Part shown: piece by piece, positions 1 to 7,891 of the stretch
Layout of the letters: every line of letters starts with the position of its first letter
How positions within the stretch are numbered: the stretch's first letter is position 1
DNA from: Alphaproteobacteria bacterium
GTDB taxonomy: Bacteria; Pseudomonadota; Alphaproteobacteria; Rhizobiales; Xanthobacteraceae
Assembly: GCA_005883445.1 (NCBI GenBank)
Contig: VAZL01000515.1
Span: forward strand, 1-22,528
DNA: 22,528 nucleotides
Direction: 5' to 3'
Translations under genes and position numbers: made by a program
Notes under the pieces: generated by a model
Told to the model about the DNA's origin: nothing
The model's database searches: none
The model's input: only the letters and a program-made list of their open reading frames with translations

Positions 1-318
1 CTCGAAGAACATCGTGCGCACCACCTGGTATTGGCGGTGCGCCAGGCGATCGGCATGCAGCGCCACCAGCGTGCTGCAGACGATGATGAAGAGACCGAAG
101 CCGACCCAGGCGCCGACCAGCATCATCAAGTCCCGCCAGGCCAGTTGCGACATGCGCGCCTGGGCATTGGCGAGGGTATCGACGATGCGGCCGAACAGGA
201 CCGGTTCCACGAACATCGCCGAGGCCAGCGCCAGGTTGGCGACCGCGAGCGCCCAGCCCAAACGGGCCTCGCGCCCGAGCAGTTCGAGCACGCGGATGTA
301 GAGTCGAATGAGTTTCAT
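1..318 (-). CDS. ndvA: NdvA/ChvA-like beta-glucan ABC exporter, N-terminal part (truncated by window edge)
   Basis: The reading frame is open to the left edge and gives 106 residues from an ATG whose first base is 318. An in-frame TAG lies at 375-373 and no other start lies between, so the start is well fixed. The visible part is the beginning of a type-I exporter membrane domain. A hydrophobic helix covers about residues 21-42, then comes LFGRIVDTLA, then a second helix at about 62-86, then a conserved-looking ADRLAHRQYQVV. This arrangement matches the fused permease/ATPase proteins that export cyclic beta-1,2-glucan (NdvA/ChvA), which act as homodimers in the inner membrane. The ATPase domain lies outside the window, so a related MsbA-like exporter cannot be excluded. 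It is divergent from the LysR gene. Confidence 0.72.
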   Translation of the reverse strand, partial: MKLIRLYIRVLELLGREARLGWALAVANLALASAMFVEPVLFGRIVDTLANAQARMSQLAWRDLMMLVGAWVGFGLFIIVCSTLVALHADRLAHRQYQVVRTMFFE

Positions 319-704
319 GCGGTCGACATCGGCAAAGGCGGGACTCTGCGTCTGCGCGAAGGCAGCCTTACTCTAACGCGACGCCTCCTGCTCGCAATGC
401 GGGTGCGCGCGGTCATCGCCGCGGCGATCGGCCGTCGCCGCGCCGTCGCGGAGTTTTGCAAGGGGATGATGAAACGCGTTTGTGCGCAATGATTGTATTG
501 CACCGGCATGTCTACGATCGATGACACAATATTTGCCGATTTAGGATGCGCTGACAACGTTTATTGCTGCGCTTGACTTGTCGGCAGTTGAGCACACATT
601 GGCCGCAGTGCGAATATGCGCTTGCGCCGCTGGCCCCAACCGGGGCGGCGGTGGTCGGCCTCACGGGCAAGGCGGTGCCCGACGCGCAAGAACGGCGAGG
701 GGGC
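319..704. other. Divergent intergenic region, no gene seen
   Basis: These 386 bases separate the exporter start from the LysR start. The longer frames across it are low-complexity Arg/Ala/Pro translations without family resemblance. The stretch 480-560 is noticeably richer in A and T than its surroundings and contains a short dyad (486-501), so it probably holds the promoters of one or both divergent genes. I could not fix a convincing -35/-10 pair. Confidence 0.5.
486..501. promoter_or_regulatory. Short dyad GCAAT-N6-ATTGC, possible LysR-type box
   Basis: GCAAT at 486-490 is mirrored by ATTGC at 497-501, inside the AT-rich part of the region upstream of the LysR gene. LysR-type regulators usually bind interrupted dyads of about 15 bp between divergent genes and often control themselves. 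Size and place fit, but no second copy or promoter supports it, so this is only a candidate. Confidence 0.25.
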
Positions 705-1628
705 ATGGTCAATATCCCGACGGAACTTTTACGGACGCTCGTGTTCGTCGTCGATCAGCGCAGCTTTACCAAAGCGGCGCAGTCGCTCGGCGTCACCCAG
801 CCGGCGGTCAGCGCGCAGATCAAGCGGCTGCAATTCCTGCTCGGTTACGAGCTCCTCGACAAGAGCGCTCCCGGCGTGAGCCTGACCCCGCGCGGAGAGA
901 TGGTCGTCACTCACGCGCGCCGGATGCTCTCGATCAACGACCAGATCGCGCAGCTTGGCGGCGGGCAGCCGACGGCGCAGACCGTGTGCGTCGCCATGCC
1001 TGGCGATTTCGCCGGAACGAGGATTCCGGCGACTTTGGCGCGGTTCCGCAAGCGCTGGCCGGGCATTCGTTTTGCGGCGAGCGTAACAAGCTTTGAGAAC
1101 ACGCTGCGCGGGTTGCGCCAGGGCGACATCGATCTTGCGGTTGCGATTTCGAGCTCGAAGCCCTCGATCGAAGCGCAGCACTTGTGGATCGACCAAGCGG
1201 TGTGGGTGCGCAGCGACGCGACGCAGCTCGACCCCGTCGGGCCGGTGCCGCTCGTGTCCTTCGGCGAGGATTGCTCCTGTCGCTACACGGCGGTGAACGC
1301 GCTTCACCGCATCGGCCGCGAGTGCGACTTCGTGTTCACCTCGCGCAGCATCGCGAGCCTGGAGGCCGCGGTCCTCGCCGGGCTCGGCATCATGGTGCTA
1401 CCGCGCAGCCGCGTGCAGCAGACGTCGCTCTCGATCTGGGAGGACGCGCCGCTTCCCGAGCTACCCCAGCTCTATTGCGGGATTTATTTGCGTCAAGGCG
1501 GCAACCGCGTGGCGCTCGAGGAACTCGCCGACGACATCGCGGCGGCGTTGCGGCCGCAGCTGGAGGTGAAGGCGGGCGGGGCTGCGCCGAATATTGCTGC
1601 CGTGCGGGCAAGCGGATCGGGGCAGTAA
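705..1628 (+). CDS. LysR family transcriptional regulator
   Basis: This is a 307-residue DNA-binding regulator, the usual length of LysR proteins. Residues 1-65 form the winged helix-turn-helix, with the hallmark SFTKAAQSLGVTQPAVSAQI followed by LLGYELLDKS and LTPRGE. Residues from about 90 to 290 form the periplasmic-binding-protein-like effector domain. The frame extends upstream to a TTG at 564. The ATG at 705 was chosen because a purine-rich GGCGAGGGG lies just ahead of it and the family N-terminus begins there. It converges on the broken ABC substrate-binding gene, whose stop is 18 bases away, and is divergent from the exporter gene. The regulated target and the effector cannot be read from sequence. 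Confidence 0.9.
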   Translation: MVNIPTELLRTLVFVVDQRSFTKAAQSLGVTQPAVSAQIKRLQFLLGYELLDKSAPGVSLTPRGEMVVTHARRMLSINDQIAQLGGGQPTAQTVCVAMPGDFAGTRIPATLARFRKRWPGIRFAASVTSFENTLRGLRQGDIDLAVAISSSKPSIEAQHLWIDQAVWVRSDATQLDPVGPVPLVSFGEDCSCRYTAVNALHRIGRECDFVFTSRSIASLEAAVLAGLGIMVLPRSRVQQTSLSIWEDAPLPELPQLYCGIYLRQGGNRVALEELADDIAAALRPQLEVKAGGAAPNIAAVRASGSGQ

Positions 1629-1645
1629 CGCGCGTTGCAACGAGC

Positions 1646-2595
1646 TCAGTGCACCTTGCGCTCGTCGGCGGGCGGCAGGAACGAGGCGTCGAAAATTTCG
1701 TCTGCCTTGGGCTTGGCCTTGAAGGTATACACCAACCCGATCTGATCGATCGATTCTGCGAGCCGCGCGAAGTCGACGGCGCCGTAGCCGTCGGCTTTCA
1801 CCTCCGGCGTGACGATGTTGTCGCGGATGGCCATGCGTAGCCGCTCGAGCTCGACCTCTTTTTTCAGGGTCTCGTCGCGCCGGACGACCGCATCGACCGC
1901 GTCCACCGGACGCCTGACGACGTCCTTCAGCCCTTTGAGAAAGGCGTGCAGAAATGCTCTCACCGCCTCCGGCTTGTCGGCGGCGAACCTGGGATTGATG
2001 ATGATCGTGTTGCCGTAAAGCTTGAGCCCGTAATCCGCCATCGGCATCAGCACGATGTCGTCGACCGGCACGCCGCGGTCCTTGAGATCGAGATCGTCAC
2101 CTTCGACATATCGATATTGTTGAGCTTGGCGAACAGCGGCCACTCACCGAAGGTGATGCCCGTCGGCGGGGCGCCGAGTTTCTTGTTCTCGAGCTGCTTG
2201 GGCTCGGTAATGCCGCGGCTCCTACGCGCCACGATCGCGAAGGGCGGCTTGTTGTAGACCATGAACACCGCTCTCACCGGCGGCGAGGGATGCTGATCGC
2301 GATACTTGATGAGGGTGTTGATATCGGCGAGGCCCATGTCATAGGCGCCCGATGCAACGCGGGTGATCGGCTCGAGCACGGTCGCCGCCTCGTCGAGGGT
2401 CACGTCCAGGCCCTCGGTCTTGAAGTAGCCCTTGTCCTGGGGGAGGAAAAAAGTCGCAGCCAGCCCCTCGAGCCGCCCGTCGAGCGAGAACTTGATGCTG
2501 GTCTGCCCCGCCGCCGGCCAAGCGGCCGTCAACGTGATCGCCGCCGCGAAGAGATGGGCGGGCTGAACAATCCGCGTCAGGTCGAGGAGGCTCAT
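1646..2595 (-). pseudogene. ABC transporter substrate-binding protein (NMT1/SsuA/TauA-like), broken by internal deletion
   Basis: Two minus-strand frames carry successive parts of one protein. The N-terminal part starts at ATG 2595 behind a strong GGAGG. It has a signal peptide (residues about 12-30), then SIKFSLDGRLEG, DKGYFKTEGLDVTLDE and LGAPPTGITFGEWPLFAKLN. It loses the frame after SKVTI near 2092. The C-terminal part resumes in the next frame with LKDRGVPVDDIVLMPMADYG and runs to the TGA at 1648-1646. Compared with the family as I know it, about 30 residues of the second lobe are missing at the join. The implied loss is 1 mod 3 in length. The join falls in a tandem GAGATC GAGATC (2084-2095). 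Such proteins deliver nitrate, sulfonate, pyrimidine precursors or aromatic compounds to an ABC importer, but no permease or ATPase gene is adjacent. As it stands it should not make a working receptor. Confidence 0.82.
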
Positions 2596-2711
2596 AGCTC
2601 CTCCGTCTACTTCGGCCCCCGCGCCACCCCGCCGTGCACCGCGGCTAGGTGGCCAGATAAAGAACATGAGCGTGCAAAGCGCAAGGCGAGATCGTGCTTC
2701 GAGCCCGCCCT

Positions 2712-2748
2712 GCACAAATTTTCAAACACCGCACGTGCCATTTTGTGC
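2712..2748. promoter_or_regulatory. Inverted repeat GCACAAA-N23-TTTGTGC upstream of putA, candidate operator
   Basis: GCACAAA (2712-2718) and TTTGTGC (2742-2748) are exact reverse complements, with centres about three helical turns apart. Between them lies the 8-bp palindrome GCACGTGC (2731-2738). The site sits 55-92 bases ahead of putA in its divergent promoter region. In alphaproteobacteria putA is typically activated by a proline-responsive Lrp/AsnC protein (PutR), which binds repeated sites of this sort. No putR gene is in the window, so the link is inference. Confidence 0.3.
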
Positions 2749-2803
2749 CCGCATGGGAGTTATTCTTCAGCCCTGAGCCCATGAACGGCTGTTAAGATTA
2801 ACG

Positions 2804-5800
2804 ATGCGGGCCGAGCCGGAATCAGTCGAATGCGAGCCGGTCATGATCCCAGATAAGACGACAGCCTTGGCCGCGGATGCAGCGAGCCCACCCCTCTTCA
2901 GGGCACCCTATGCGCCGCCCGACGAGGAGATCGCGGCGGGACTGCTGCGTGAGGCCGCTCGTGCGAGGGACGCCGAACGGCGAATCGACGTCTATGCCCG
3001 GCGTCTCATCGAGGGGATCCGGGCCGGGACCGGCGGGCTCGGCGGCATCGAGGATTTCCTCCATGCCTATTCGCTGTCCACCAAGGAGGGGCTCGCCCTC
3101 ATGGTGTTGGCGGAGGCGCTGCTGCGGGTGCCCGATGCCGCCACCGCCGACCGGCTGATCGAAGACAAGCTCGCCACCGGCGATTGGTCCTCGCACCACG
3201 TCAAATCGAGCGCGCTGCTCGTTTCGGCCTCGGCCTGGACGCTCGGCGTCACCGCCCGCATCATCCATCCCGGCGAGACCCCGGATTCGATTCTCGAAAG
3301 TCTCATCAAACGCCTCGGTATTCCCGCCGTGCGCGCCGCCACGCGGCAGGGGATGCGGCTCCTGGGCTCGCATTTCGTGCTCGGACAGACGATCGAGGAA
3401 GCGCTCCAGCGCGCCCGCACGCAGCCGACGCTGCGCTATTCCTTCGACATGCTGGGTGAGGGCGCGCGCACGGCAGCCGACGCGGAGCGCTATTTCGCCT
3501 CCTATGCCCATGCCATCGATGCCATCGCCGCGAGCGCCGTCGATATCGCGGACCGTCCCGGCATTTCGGTCAAGCTCTCGGCCCTGCATCCGCGGTTCGA
3601 GGCGGTGTCGCGCCATCGTGTCCTGACCGAATTGGTGCCGCGGGCGCTCGAGCTTGCGCGCAAGGCGCGCGATCTCGACCTCGATTTCACCGTGGATGCC
3701 GAGGAGGCTGACCGGCTCGAACTCACGCTCGAGGTGGTCGCAGCCATGCTCGCCGACGCCTCGCTGCACGGCTGGGACGGCTTCGGGCTCGCGGTGCAGG
3801 CCTATCAAAAGCGCGCTCCGGCGGTGATCGATTGGCTGAACGAAACCGCGAGCCGGCTGCGCCGCCGCCTGACGGTGCGGCTGGTCAAGGGCGCCTACTG
3901 GGATACCGAGATCAAGCGCGCGCAGGAGCGCGGTCTCGCCGACTATCCCGTGTTCACGCGTAAGGCCATGACCGACCTGTGCTATGCAGCCTGCACGCGC
4001 AAGCTGCTCGCGGCGCGGCCGCGGCTCTACCCGCAGTTCGCCACCCACAACGCGCTCGCCGTGGCGAGCGTGATCCAAGATGCCGGCGGCGTCGAAGGCT
4101 ACGAGTTCCAGCGCCTGCACGGCATGGGCGAAGTGCTCTACCAGCTGTTGCTCGCCGACCACCCCGAAGCGGCGTGCCGGATCTACGCTCCGGTCGGCGG
4201 CCATCGCGATCTTCTGGCTTATCTCGTGCGGCGTCTCTTGGAAAACGGCGCGAACTCCTCCTTCGTGTCGGTTGCCGCCGATCCCGCGGTGCCGATCGCG
4301 TCGCTGCTCGAGCGTCCGCAGGCCCGCATCGGCGACGCGCGCCACGCGCGCAACCCGCAGATTCCCTTGCCGCGCGACCTTTACGGCCCGCAGCGGCGCA
4401 ATTCCTCCGGCGTCGAATTCGGCGACCAAACCGCTCTCGATGCGCTGCTTGCCGAAATTCGCGCGGCCGAGCCGCCGCGCGAGGCAGGGCCGCTGGTCGA
4501 CGGCGTGAGACGCTCCGGCATCGAGCGCGTCGTGATTTCGCCGATCGACGCCAAGGCGATCGGCCGCGTCGGCGAGGGCGACGATGCCATCGCGGCAGCG
4601 GCCGTGGCGGCGGCGCAATCAGGCTCTGCTGCCTGGGCCGCGACCGCGCTCGACGTGCGGGCCGGCGTGCTCGAACGCGCGGGCGACCTCCTGGAAGCGC
4701 GGCGCGGCCGGCTGATCGCGCTGTTGCAAGTCGAAGGCGGCAAGACGCTCGACGACGCCGTGGCGGAAGTCCGCGAGGCGATCGATTTCTGCCGCTATTA
4801 CGCCGTCGAGGCGCGCCGCACGCTTGCTCCGCTCCTCTTGCCGGGCCCGACCGGGGAAACCAACGAGCTTCGCTACCGCGGCCGCGGTGTGTTCGCCTGC
4901 ATCAGCCCATGGAATTTTCCGCTCTCGATCTTTCTCGGTCAGGTCAGCGCCGCGCTCGCTGCCGGCAATGCCGTAGTGGCGAAACCCGCCGAGCAGACGC
5001 CCCTGATCGCCGCCGAGACGGTGCGCGCCTTGCACCAAGCGGGCGTTCCGGCGAGCGCGCTGCATCTGCTGCCGGGCGACGGCAAGGTCGGCGCCGCGCT
5101 CGTCGCCGACCCGCGCGTCGCCGGCGTCGCCTTCACCGGCTCGACCGAAGTTGCGCGCGCGATCAATCGCGCGCTGGCGGCGAAGGAGGCGGCCATCGTG
5201 CCGCTGATCGCGGAGACCGGCGGCATCAATCCGATGATCGTCGACGCGACCGCGTTGCCGGAGCAAGTCACGGACGACGTGATGACGTCAGCGTTCCGTT
5301 CCGCCGGCCAGCGCTGCTCGGCGCTGCGCCTGCTGTGCGTGCAGGAGGACGTGGCGGAGCCCATCGTCGAGATGATCGCGGGCGCGGCGCGCGAGCTCAA
5401 GCTCGGCGACCCGCGCGAGCCTTCGACCCATATTGGACCGGTGATCGATGCCGAGGCCAAGGACAAGCTCGACCGCTGGATCGCCGACTACGAACAAAAG
5501 GGCCGCGTGCGCTTCCGTTGGGACAGCTTCCAGTCGTTGCCGGCGAGAGGGACCTATGTGCCGCCCGCCATCATCATGCTCGAGCGCGCGGCGGATTTAG
5601 GCGAAGAGGTATTCGGACCGATTCTGCACGTCGTGCGCTGGCGTGCCGGGGAGCTTGACGCCCTGCTCGAGGACATTGCCGCCAACGGCTACGGCCTCAC
5701 GCTCGGCATCCATTCCCGCATCGATGCCACCGTCGAGCAGGTCGTGGCGCGGCTCGCCCACGGCAATGTTTACGTCAATCGCAGCATGATCGGGGCGGTG

Positions 5801-5974
5801 GTCGGCACGCAGCCGTTCGGCGGTGTCGGGCTCTCCGGCACCGGGCCGAAGGCAGGCGGTCCGAATTACCTCAGGCGCTTCGCCAGCGAACAGGTGGTCA
5901 CCGTCAACACCGCGGCTGCGGGCGGCAATGCCTCGCTCTTGGCCGCCGAAGAGTCGGCTGCCGAACAGAGCTGA
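2804..5974 (+). CDS. putA: Bifunctional proline dehydrogenase / L-glutamate gamma-semialdehyde dehydrogenase
   Basis: This 1056-residue enzyme oxidises proline to glutamate in two steps, with FAD in the first domain and NAD in the second, and channels the intermediate between them. The proline dehydrogenase barrel shows KLSALHPRFE (257-266), YQKRAP (334-339), RLVKGAYWD (359-367), FATHNA (412-417) and EFQRLHGMGE (434-443). The aldehyde dehydrogenase part shows SPWNFPLSIFLGQ (701-713), FTGSTEVARAI (777-787), the general-base Glu804 in AETGG and the nucleophile Cys838 in GQRCSALR. The length matches the short PutA type (about 1000 residues). It lacks the N-terminal ribbon-helix-helix DNA-binding domain of E. 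coli PutA and the extra C-terminal domain, so it is not self-regulating. ATG 2804 is used; ATG 2843 (residue 14) is an equally plausible start, as neither has a strong ribosome-binding site. Confidence 0.97.
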   Translation: MRAEPESVECEPVMIPDKTTALAADAASPPLFRAPYAPPDEEIAAGLLREAARARDAERRIDVYARRLIEGIRAGTGGLGGIEDFLHAYSLSTKEGLALMVLAEALLRVPDAATADRLIEDKLATGDWSSHHVKSSALLVSASAWTLGVTARIIHPGETPDSILESLIKRLGIPAVRAATRQGMRLLGSHFVLGQTIEEALQRARTQPTLRYSFDMLGEGARTAADAERYFASYAHAIDAIAASAVDIADRPGISVKLSALHPRFEAVSRHRVLTELVPRALELARKARDLDLDFTVDAEEADRLELTLEVVAAMLADASLHGWDGFGLAVQAYQKRAPAVIDWLNETASRLRRRLTVRLVKGAYWDTEIKRAQERGLADYPVFTRKAMTDLCYAACTRKLLAARPRLYPQFATHNALAVASVIQDAGGVEGYEFQRLHGMGEVLYQLLLADHPEAACRIYAPVGGHRDLLAYLVRRLLENGANSSFVSVAADPAVPIASLLERPQARIGDARHARNPQIPLPRDLYGPQRRNSSGVEFGDQTALDALLAEIRAAEPPREAGPLVDGVRRSGIERVVISPIDAKAIGRVGEGDDAIAAAAVAAAQSGSAAWAATALDVRAGVLERAGDLLEARRGRLIALLQVEGGKTLDDAVAEVREAIDFCRYYAVEARRTLAPLLLPGPTGETNELRYRGRGVFACISPWNFPLSIFLGQVSAALAAGNAVVAKPAEQTPLIAAETVRALHQAGVPASALHLLPGDGKVGAALVADPRVAGVAFTGSTEVARAINRALAAKEAAIVPLIAETGGINPMIVDATALPEQVTDDVMTSAFRSAGQRCSALRLLCVQEDVAEPIVEMIAGAARELKLGDPREPSTHIGPVIDAEAKDKLDRWIADYEQKGRVRFRWDSFQSLPARGTYVPPAIIMLERAADLGEEVFGPILHVVRWRAGELDALLEDIAANGYGLTLGIHSRIDATVEQVVARLAHGNVYVNRSMIGAVVGTQPFGGVGLSGTGPKAGGPNYLRRFASEQVVTVNTAAAGGNASLLAAEESAAEQS

Positions 5975-6110
5975 GGCCGTCGGGCCGCGGCGCCCGCGCC
6001 TGCGACGATTTCTCCCTGCCTCAGTGTGCTGGCGGGTGTGGCGCGGCTGCCTTGCTCTATCCATTATTCGTTAACACATTTACGGTCAGAACGGCGTTAT
6101 TCTGATCGCT

Positions 6111-6491
6111 ATGAGTGATTCGCTCGACCGTCTTCACCAGGCCGTCATGGCCGCTCGGACTGCCGATCCGGCATCCTCGCGGACGGCGCGGCTGTTGCGC
6201 GCGGGCCGCAGCAAGGTGGCCAAGAAGCTGGTGGAGGAGGCGGTCGAGGTCGCAATCGATACCATGCACGGCGATAGCGACGCCGTGGTGCGCGAAAGCG
6301 CCGACCTTCTCTACAATCTCGCGGTGCTTTGGGTCGCTGCCGGCATCCACCCCAAGGACGTGTGGATGGAGATGGAGCGCCGCGAACGGCTGCTGGGCAT
6401 GGCCGAGAAACTCCCCAAGGAGCGCCCTGACGCTCCGCTGCGGCGCAAGGTTGTCGCGCTCGACCGCAGCCGGGTGCGCAAGCGGCGCTGA
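6111..6491 (+). CDS. hisE: HisE-like phosphoribosyl-ATP diphosphatase
   Basis: This is a 126-residue all-alpha protein of the HisE/MazG-type NTP pyrophosphohydrolase superfamily. HisE converts phosphoribosyl-ATP to phosphoribosyl-AMP in histidine synthesis. The metal-binding helices are clear: KKLVEEAVEVAID (38-50) and ESADLLYNLAVLW (62-74) match the EExxE...ExxD pattern. The preceding SSRTARLLRAGRSKVAKK is the usual HisE lead-in. The basic tail after LPKERP (about 25 residues) is longer than in the usual histidine-operon enzyme. It stands alone between putA and the YqaA gene, with no other his gene nearby. It could be the only HisE or a paralogue acting on another nucleotide. Start ATG 6111 has no strong ribosome-binding site. 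Confidence 0.82.
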   Translation: MSDSLDRLHQAVMAARTADPASSRTARLLRAGRSKVAKKLVEEAVEVAIDTMHGDSDAVVRESADLLYNLAVLWVAAGIHPKDVWMEMERRERLLGMAEKLPKERPDAPLRRKVVALDRSRVRKRR

Positions 6492-6614
6492 TGCGCCGCC
6501 GGTTGCGCGGCGCACGAGCGAGCCGGCAGACGCCTTTCATCTGAGACGCGAGACGTCTGTCGCCGAACCCCTGCGGATGGACAATCGCCGGCCTCGCCGC
6601 TAAGCAAGCCCGCC

Positions 6615-7130
6615 ATGCTTCGCCGCCTCTACGATTGGTGCATCGCCGCCGCCGACAAGCCGTACGCCACCTGGCTGATGGGCATCATCTCGTTCGTGGA
6701 AAGCTCGTTCTTTCCGATCCCTCCCGACACGATGCTGATTCCAATGTCGCTCGCGCGGCCGGACCGGGCCTGGTTCTACGCGACCGTGTGCACCTTGACG
6801 TCGGTTGCCGGCGGCGTGCTCGGCTATTTCATAGGCGCCGTGCTTTACGATTACGCGCAATGGGGCGGCTGGATCATTCTGCTCAAGGGGCTCACCCCGA
6901 TCCCCTATAAAATCGTGACCATTGCCTCGGGCTTCGCCGGCTACAATCTGTGTTTGTTCGTGGTGCTGTCGATCGTCGCGCGCGGCATGCGATTTTACCT
7001 CGAGGCGTTTTTGCTCAACCGCTACGGCCCTCAGGCGCGCTCGATCATCGAAGAACGGCTGGGCTTCTGGGTCACGGTCGCCGGGGTGGTGTTGATCGCC
7101 GGCATCGTCGCTGCCCTCTATCTGTTCTGA
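6615..7130 (+). CDS. YqaA/DedA family membrane protein, apparently lacking an internal loop
   Basis: This 171-residue inner-membrane protein belongs to the SNARE-associated/DedA (VTT) group. Several members of that group act in phospholipid translocation or envelope homeostasis; the role of YqaA itself is unsettled. SFVESSFFPIPPDTMLIPMS (26-45) is the first conserved re-entrant segment and GLTPIPYKIVTIASGFAG (92-109) the second. Helices follow at about 110-128 and 151-170. Between GYFIGAVLYD (70-79) and YAQWGGWIILLKG (80-92), near base 6852, the chain is shorter than I expect. Alphaproteobacterial relatives carry roughly 25-30 residues of amphipathic linker there. The frame is intact, so the protein may still be made. 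Upstream is the HisE-like gene (123-base gap), downstream an exported protein gene. Confidence 0.85.
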   Translation: MLRRLYDWCIAAADKPYATWLMGIISFVESSFFPIPPDTMLIPMSLARPDRAWFYATVCTLTSVAGGVLGYFIGAVLYDYAQWGGWIILLKGLTPIPYKIVTIASGFAGYNLCLFVVLSIVARGMRFYLEAFLLNRYGPQARSIIEERLGFWVTVAGVVLIAGIVAALYLF

Positions 7131-7203
7131 AGTTCCGCCGCTCCTCATTTTTGCCACGTGTCCCGCCCAGGCTGCGCGCGGCTGTGACGTCGACGGGATC
7201 GGG

Positions 7204-7785
7204 ATGACCAGCCATCCGCAAATATTTGAGGCTTGCTCTTTCGCGGCAATCGCGCGCGCGGTCGTGGCCGTGTGCGCGCTTGGCCTGGCCGCGTCCGCGC
7301 CCGCGCAAGACCTCCGGCCCCCCGGCGATATTCCGAGCCAGCAGCCGAGCGGGCCCGCCGCCAATTCACCGGCGGCGCCGGCACCGGACTCCGCTTTCCG
7401 GCCGGGCTTCGTCGATACGATCGGCCATTGGCTCAACGAGGGCACGACGAGGTTCAAGACGGATTTGCAGGGCACGCAGGCGACGTTCGACCAATTCGCC
7501 AAGGAGACCCGCGACGTCGCCAAGGAGGCCACCGACGCGGTCATGGGATTGCCGAACGCCCGCATCGTGACCGTGCGCGAGCGCTGCGCCGCGGCGCAGA
7601 ACGGCGCCCCCGACTGTCAGGCGGCGGCGGCCGCGGCCTGCCGCGGCAAGGGATTCCAGACCGGCAAAACCGTCGACACTCAGTCGGGACACAAATGCCC
7701 GGCGCAGGTCCTGCTCAAGGGCCGCGCGCCGAACGATGCGGAATGTTCGACCGAGATTTTCGTAACGCGCGCGGTGTGCCAATAA
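7204..7785 (+). CDS. Secreted six-cysteine protein of unknown function
   Basis: I do not recognise a characterised family. The 193-residue product begins with an export signal: the hydrophobic stretch VVAVCALGLAASAPAQ (20-35) has an A-x-A cleavage site before residue 36. A Pro/Ala/Ser-rich linker follows (37-65). Next is a helical, charged region with heptad-like spacing (70-115), including FKTDLQGTQATFDQFAKETR. The C-terminal domain (120-193) has six cysteines at 128, 138, 146, 165, 181 and 192, an even number that could form three disulfides in the periplasm. ATG 7204 is the start that preserves the signal peptide. It lies 73 bases after the YqaA gene on the same strand and may be co-transcribed with it. 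Confidence 0.75.
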   Translation: MTSHPQIFEACSFAAIARAVVAVCALGLAASAPAQDLRPPGDIPSQQPSGPAANSPAAPAPDSAFRPGFVDTIGHWLNEGTTRFKTDLQGTQATFDQFAKETRDVAKEATDAVMGLPNARIVTVRERCAAAQNGAPDCQAAAAAACRGKGFQTGKTVDTQSGHKCPAQVLLKGRAPNDAECSTEIFVTRAVCQ

Positions 7786-7891
7786 CACGACCGCGTGCCG
7801 AGTCCGCAGGGCGCATGTATGAACCTGCGCTGGACAGCTCGCGGTTCGTCTGCCGTAATAACTCCACTCCTTGCGACGATCGGAGCACTCC

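Noticed and set aside
573..601. TTGACT at 573 as a -35 box for the LysR gene
   Set aside because: No acceptable -10 hexamer follows at the usual spacing.
2822..4618. A 598-codon open frame antisense to putA
   Set aside because: It mirrors the codon pattern of putA in GC-rich DNA, has no family signature, and is rich in Arg, Gly and Ala. It is a shadow.
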